A stretch of 64,000 nt of DNA, taken from assembly GCF_016785085.1 (NCBI RefSeq), contig NZ_JAENHO010000011.1, positions 124,001 to 188,000 on the forward strand, written 5' to 3'. Source of the DNA: Paractinoplanes lichenicola (GTDB lineage: Bacteria > Actinomycetota > Actinomycetes > Mycobacteriales > Micromonosporaceae). Made by a program: the position numbers and the translations under genes. Of this stretch, positions 61,802-64,000 are shown in pieces (within the stretch, counting starts at the first letter, position 1; the number at the start of each line of letters is the position of its first letter). The notes under the pieces were generated by a model. It saw only the letters and a list, made by a program, of their open reading frames with translations. It had not been told where the DNA came from and did no database searches.

Positions 61802-62649
61802 CGAAGGAACGTCCCGGCGAAGTGGCGGTAGTTGGCGGCGACCGCGGCGACCGCCTCGGGCCGCGTCAGGTCGCCGGCCAGGAGCCCCCGCATCGAGTCC
61901 CACCAGATGCTACGGCCGATCGCGAAACCGGTGAACCCGTTGGCGGCCGCATCGGTCAGCCAGCCGTCCACGGTGTCGCGCGGGGCGTTCGCACCGAGCA
62001 GGATGCACTCGCCCCCGGTCTGCGCGGCCAGGTCCGCAGCTGCGCGATAGTGCGCACCCGCGCCCATGTGCTCGAGCTTCCAGACATCAACCGGCACCTC
62101 GGCGACGATCTCCTCCATCGCCTGCAGGATCAGCTGCGGCCGCAGAGAGGTCTCGAAAGTGTCCGAGCGCTGAGCATCCAGCGGCGGCACGAGCAACTCG
62201 AACAAGAACCGCCCACCAGCATCCCGTACGGCCTGGGACACCTTGGCCAGCCGCGAGAGCTGAAGCTTGTTGTCGTCGGCGTCGCCCGCGGGGTTGTAAC
62301 GGACGAGAACCTTCGGCAGCTCCGGCCGGAAGTGCGCAAGGAACCCGGGCAGGTCGTCCGGCTCGGTCTCGTAAAGAGCCAGCCCACCCTGCTCGACCGG
62401 CATGCTCAGCGTGACCCGGTTGGCCCGGGCCCGCTCCGGCACCCCCGCCCCCAGCTGCTCGTCCACGAGAATGCCCGCGTGCGCGGCGAGCGACGGGTCG
62501 GCGGCGAGCGCGGCCAGCAGTCCCTCGAGCACCATGTGCTTGCCGTCGGTGATCGCCGCGCGCTCGGCGGGCAGGGCGGTGCCGGTGTGCCCGTAGAGGG
62601 CCTGGGTGAGCCAGGGTCGCTGGTCCACGGCGAGAATGAGCAGGCTCAT
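61798..62649 (-). CDS. DUF2090 / IolC-like aldolase-type protein
   Basis: 283 residues of the DUF2090 family, related to the aldolase-like C-terminal part of the inositol-pathway protein IolC: LLILAVDQRPWLTQALYGHT, IPV-type lysine region VWKLEHMGAGAHYRAAADLA, and CILLGANAPRDTVDGWLTDA. A lysine-centred TIM barrel is expected. It probably splits a phosphorylated sugar acid. ATGA overlaps join it to both neighbours. The exact substrate cannot be told. Confidence 0.75.
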   Translation of the reverse strand: MSLLILAVDQRPWLTQALYGHTGTALPAERAAITDGKHMVLEGLLAALAADPSLAAHAGILVDEQLGAGVPERARANRVTLSMPVEQGGLALYETEPDDLPGFLAHFRPELPKVLVRYNPAGDADDNKLQLSRLAKVSQAVRDAGGRFLFELLVPPLDAQRSDTFETSLRPQLILQAMEEIVAEVPVDVWKLEHMGAGAHYRAAADLAAQTGGECILLGANAPRDTVDGWLTDAAANGFTGFAIGRSIWWDSMRGLLAGDLTRPEAVAAVAANYRHFAGTFLR

Positions 62650-63608
62650 CGGGCGTCCTCCGACACGATGCAGGGTTTGACGTAGTCGCCGGCCACGAAA
62701 CGCTCGAAGGCGTCCGGCAGCTGCGGCAAAGTGAGCGGTTCGACGATCAGGTCGCGCAGCTGTGCGCCCATGACGCGCAACAGGTCCCAGTTGGCGTCGA
62801 CCTCGTTCATCGGGAAGTAGAAGGAGCGCACGGTGTAGCAGTCCGTGCGCCGCCAGCGCGGCGTCGCCGGCATCGTGTAGGGCTCGTTCGACTCCCCCAG
62901 CGCCACGATCGTGCCGCCGGGCCGGACCACGCGCTGGGCCGTCTCGCGGGCCGCCGCCGCCCCGCTCACCTCGACGACCATGTCGTACAGGTTCTCGTCG
63001 TCCAAAGACTGCGCAGGTGTGGCGCCGAACGTGACCGCGGTCGACAAACGCGCAGCATGCGGATCGAAGGCGTCCACGGCGATGCCCATCGCCTGCGCCA
63101 CTGCCACCACGCCGAGGCCCAGCGGCCCGGCCCCGACGACGAGCGCGCGATCGACCGAGTCCTGCGTACGCAGAGCAAGTCGCAACGCGTGAGCAGCAGT
63201 GCCCACCGTGTCCAGCGCGAGCACCGCCACCGACAGCGGGATGTCGTCCGGAACCGGAATCACGCAGCGGGCCGGCACGTCGACATGCTCGGCGAACCCG
63301 CCGTCCCGCTGCCACCCGACGAGCTGCGACAGGTTGAGGCACTGGTTCGTGCGCCCAGCCTGGCAGCGGACGCACGTGCCGCAGAACACCGGGATGTAGA
63401 CGATGCCCCGCGTGCCGTCGGGCAGCGTGCCCCCGATCTCGTGGCCGGGGACGACCGCCGAACCGCTCTGCAGCAACCGCTTGTCCGAACCGCACAGCGC
63501 GCACACATCAACGCGCAACCGCACGTCCCCGTCGGCGACCGGCCCGAGCGTCACCTTCTCGAAGGCGATCTCGCCCTGGCCCTGGAAGCGGGCCCGCATC
63601 GATGTCAC
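62646..63608 (-). CDS. Zinc-dependent dehydrogenase, copy 2
   Basis: 320 residues from GTG 63608, which has GGAG 7 bases upstream and overlaps the permease stop (GTGA); ATG 63599 is an alternative. Catalytic zinc Cys in DVCALCGSDKRLLQ, structural zinc lobe CGTCVRCQAGRTNQC, nucleotide site LVVGAGPLGLGVVAVAQAMG. Different enough from copy 1 to suggest a separate step of the same pathway, such as the oxidation of a second hydroxyl or of an aldehyde. Substrate unknown. Confidence 0.82.
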   Translation of the reverse strand: MTSMRARFQGQGEIAFEKVTLGPVADGDVRLRVDVCALCGSDKRLLQSGSAVVPGHEIGGTLPDGTRGIVYIPVFCGTCVRCQAGRTNQCLNLSQLVGWQRDGGFAEHVDVPARCVIPVPDDIPLSVAVLALDTVGTAAHALRLALRTQDSVDRALVVGAGPLGLGVVAVAQAMGIAVDAFDPHAARLSTAVTFGATPAQSLDDENLYDMVVEVSGAAAARETAQRVVRPGGTIVALGESNEPYTMPATPRWRRTDCYTVRSFYFPMNEVDANWDLLRVMGAQLRDLIVEPLTLPQLPDAFERFVAGDYVKPCIVSEDAR

Positions 63609-64000
63609 TTGACGGCTCCTCCGGTGATGCCGCGGACCAGCCAGCGCTGCGCGAAGATCGTCAGCAGCAGGGCGGGCGCGGAGATGAGCGTGCTGGCGGC
63701 CATCAGACCGCCGAAGTCGTTGGAGCCCTGGCCGATGAAGTTGAACGCGATCACCGTCAGCGGCAGGGTCTGCTCGTTCGCCAGGGCCAGCGCGAACAGG
63801 AAGTAGTTCCAGCTGAAGACGAAGCTGAGCGTGAGCGCGACCGACAGGCCGGGCAGGGCCAGCGGCAGGGCGATCCTGGTGAACCGCTGCCAGCCGTTGG
63901 CCCCGTCGATCAGCGTCGACTCCTCGATGCTGGCCGGGATCTCCTCGAAGAACGGCACCAGCAGCCAGATGCACAGCGGCAACGTGATGATCAGGTGGGC
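63605..64000 (-). CDS. Carbohydrate ABC transporter permease (MalG-type), C-terminal part
   Basis: The frame is open to the right edge, so the N-terminal half of the permease and the other transporter genes lie outside. Visible: the EAA loop IPASIEESTLIDGANGWQRF with IALPLALPGLSVALTLSF, and the last two helices (ALLLTIFAQRWLVRGITGG). This is the MalG-like CUT1 family, which takes up di- and oligosaccharides or polyols. It is the upstream (5') part of the same leftward operon as the two dehydrogenases, the DUF2090 aldolase and the GntR regulator. Confidence 0.85.
   Translation of the reverse strand, partial: AHLIITLPLCIWLLVPFFEEIPASIEESTLIDGANGWQRFTRIALPLALPGLSVALTLSFVFSWNYFLFALALANEQTLPLTVIAFNFIGQGSNDFGGLMAASTLISAPALLLTIFAQRWLVRGITGGAVK

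Overview
The window looks like chromosomal DNA of a very GC-rich actinomycete. GTG starts are common, coding spacing is tight with many 4-base ATGA/GTGA overlaps, and there are actinobacterial families such as an SCO6745-like protein, a mycothiol-dependent isomerase-like enzyme, a WYL regulator, an IdeR/DtxR-type iron box and a CATRA-type conflict module. The frequent CGTACGG motif and overall gene style suggest Micromonosporaceae (Actinoplanes-like); that placement is inference. No rRNA, tRNA, transposase, phage gene or CRISPR array was found.

Layout. 1-2.9 kb: end of a large LuxR activator, then an FAD monooxygenase flanked by two identical palindromes (CACGT-N4-ACGTG), then a TetR-like regulator. 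3.6-7.7 kb: the most interesting locus. A two-helix membrane protein with a ThsA-type macro domain ends 2 bases from the end of an opposing operon encoding a vWA protein, a small CATRA-associated protein and a 738-residue CATRA / cyclase-like / TIR-like fusion. It looks like an undescribed nucleotide-signalling conflict system related to Thoeris and CATRA modules. 7.7-13 kb: VOC protein, a membrane/TPR/SUKH-LRR operon, a small P-loop kinase-like protein, two small unknowns and a TauE exporter. 13.2-15.6 kb: two decayed genes (a CPBP protease with a deletion and an OppC-like permease lacking its EAA loop) around a secreted SGNH hydrolase.

15.7-20.1 kb: secreted repeat protein and an iron-siderophore uptake operon (ATPase, lipoprotein, fused double permease) with an iron box touching the first start codon. 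20.2-24.9 kb: GH13 glucosidase/amylase, SCO6745-like protein, cytochrome oxidase subunit I. 25.5-27.7 kb: a TetR-controlled four-gene operon with paired operators. 27.7-29.7 kb: nucleotidyltransferase and a secreted acidic-repeat protein. A dispersed noncoding repeat occurs at about 25.0 and 29.7 kb. 29.8-37.4 kb: two divergent hybrid histidine kinases and a Ser/Thr kinase. 37.5-41.3 kb: C4-dicarboxylate transporter with a divergent CitA/DcuS-type sensor and its regulator. 41.3-47.1 kb: GGDEF protein, MarR regulator, membrane protein, APH-like kinase, cupin, PIG-L deacetylase. 47.2-50.4 kb: a 1090-residue alpha-solenoid of unknown role.

50.5-60 kb is an accessory stretch of small enzymes (WYL regulator, DinB, VOC, methyltransferase, YCII, M14 carboxypeptidase, two GrpB proteins, GNAT, sensor kinase, esterase) with several short tandem duplications and a 24/25-base tandem array. 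60.1-64 kb: a leftward catabolic operon (sugar ABC permease running off the right edge, two zinc dehydrogenases, an IolC/DUF2090 aldolase-like protein, a GntR regulator), probably for a polyol or unusual sugar.
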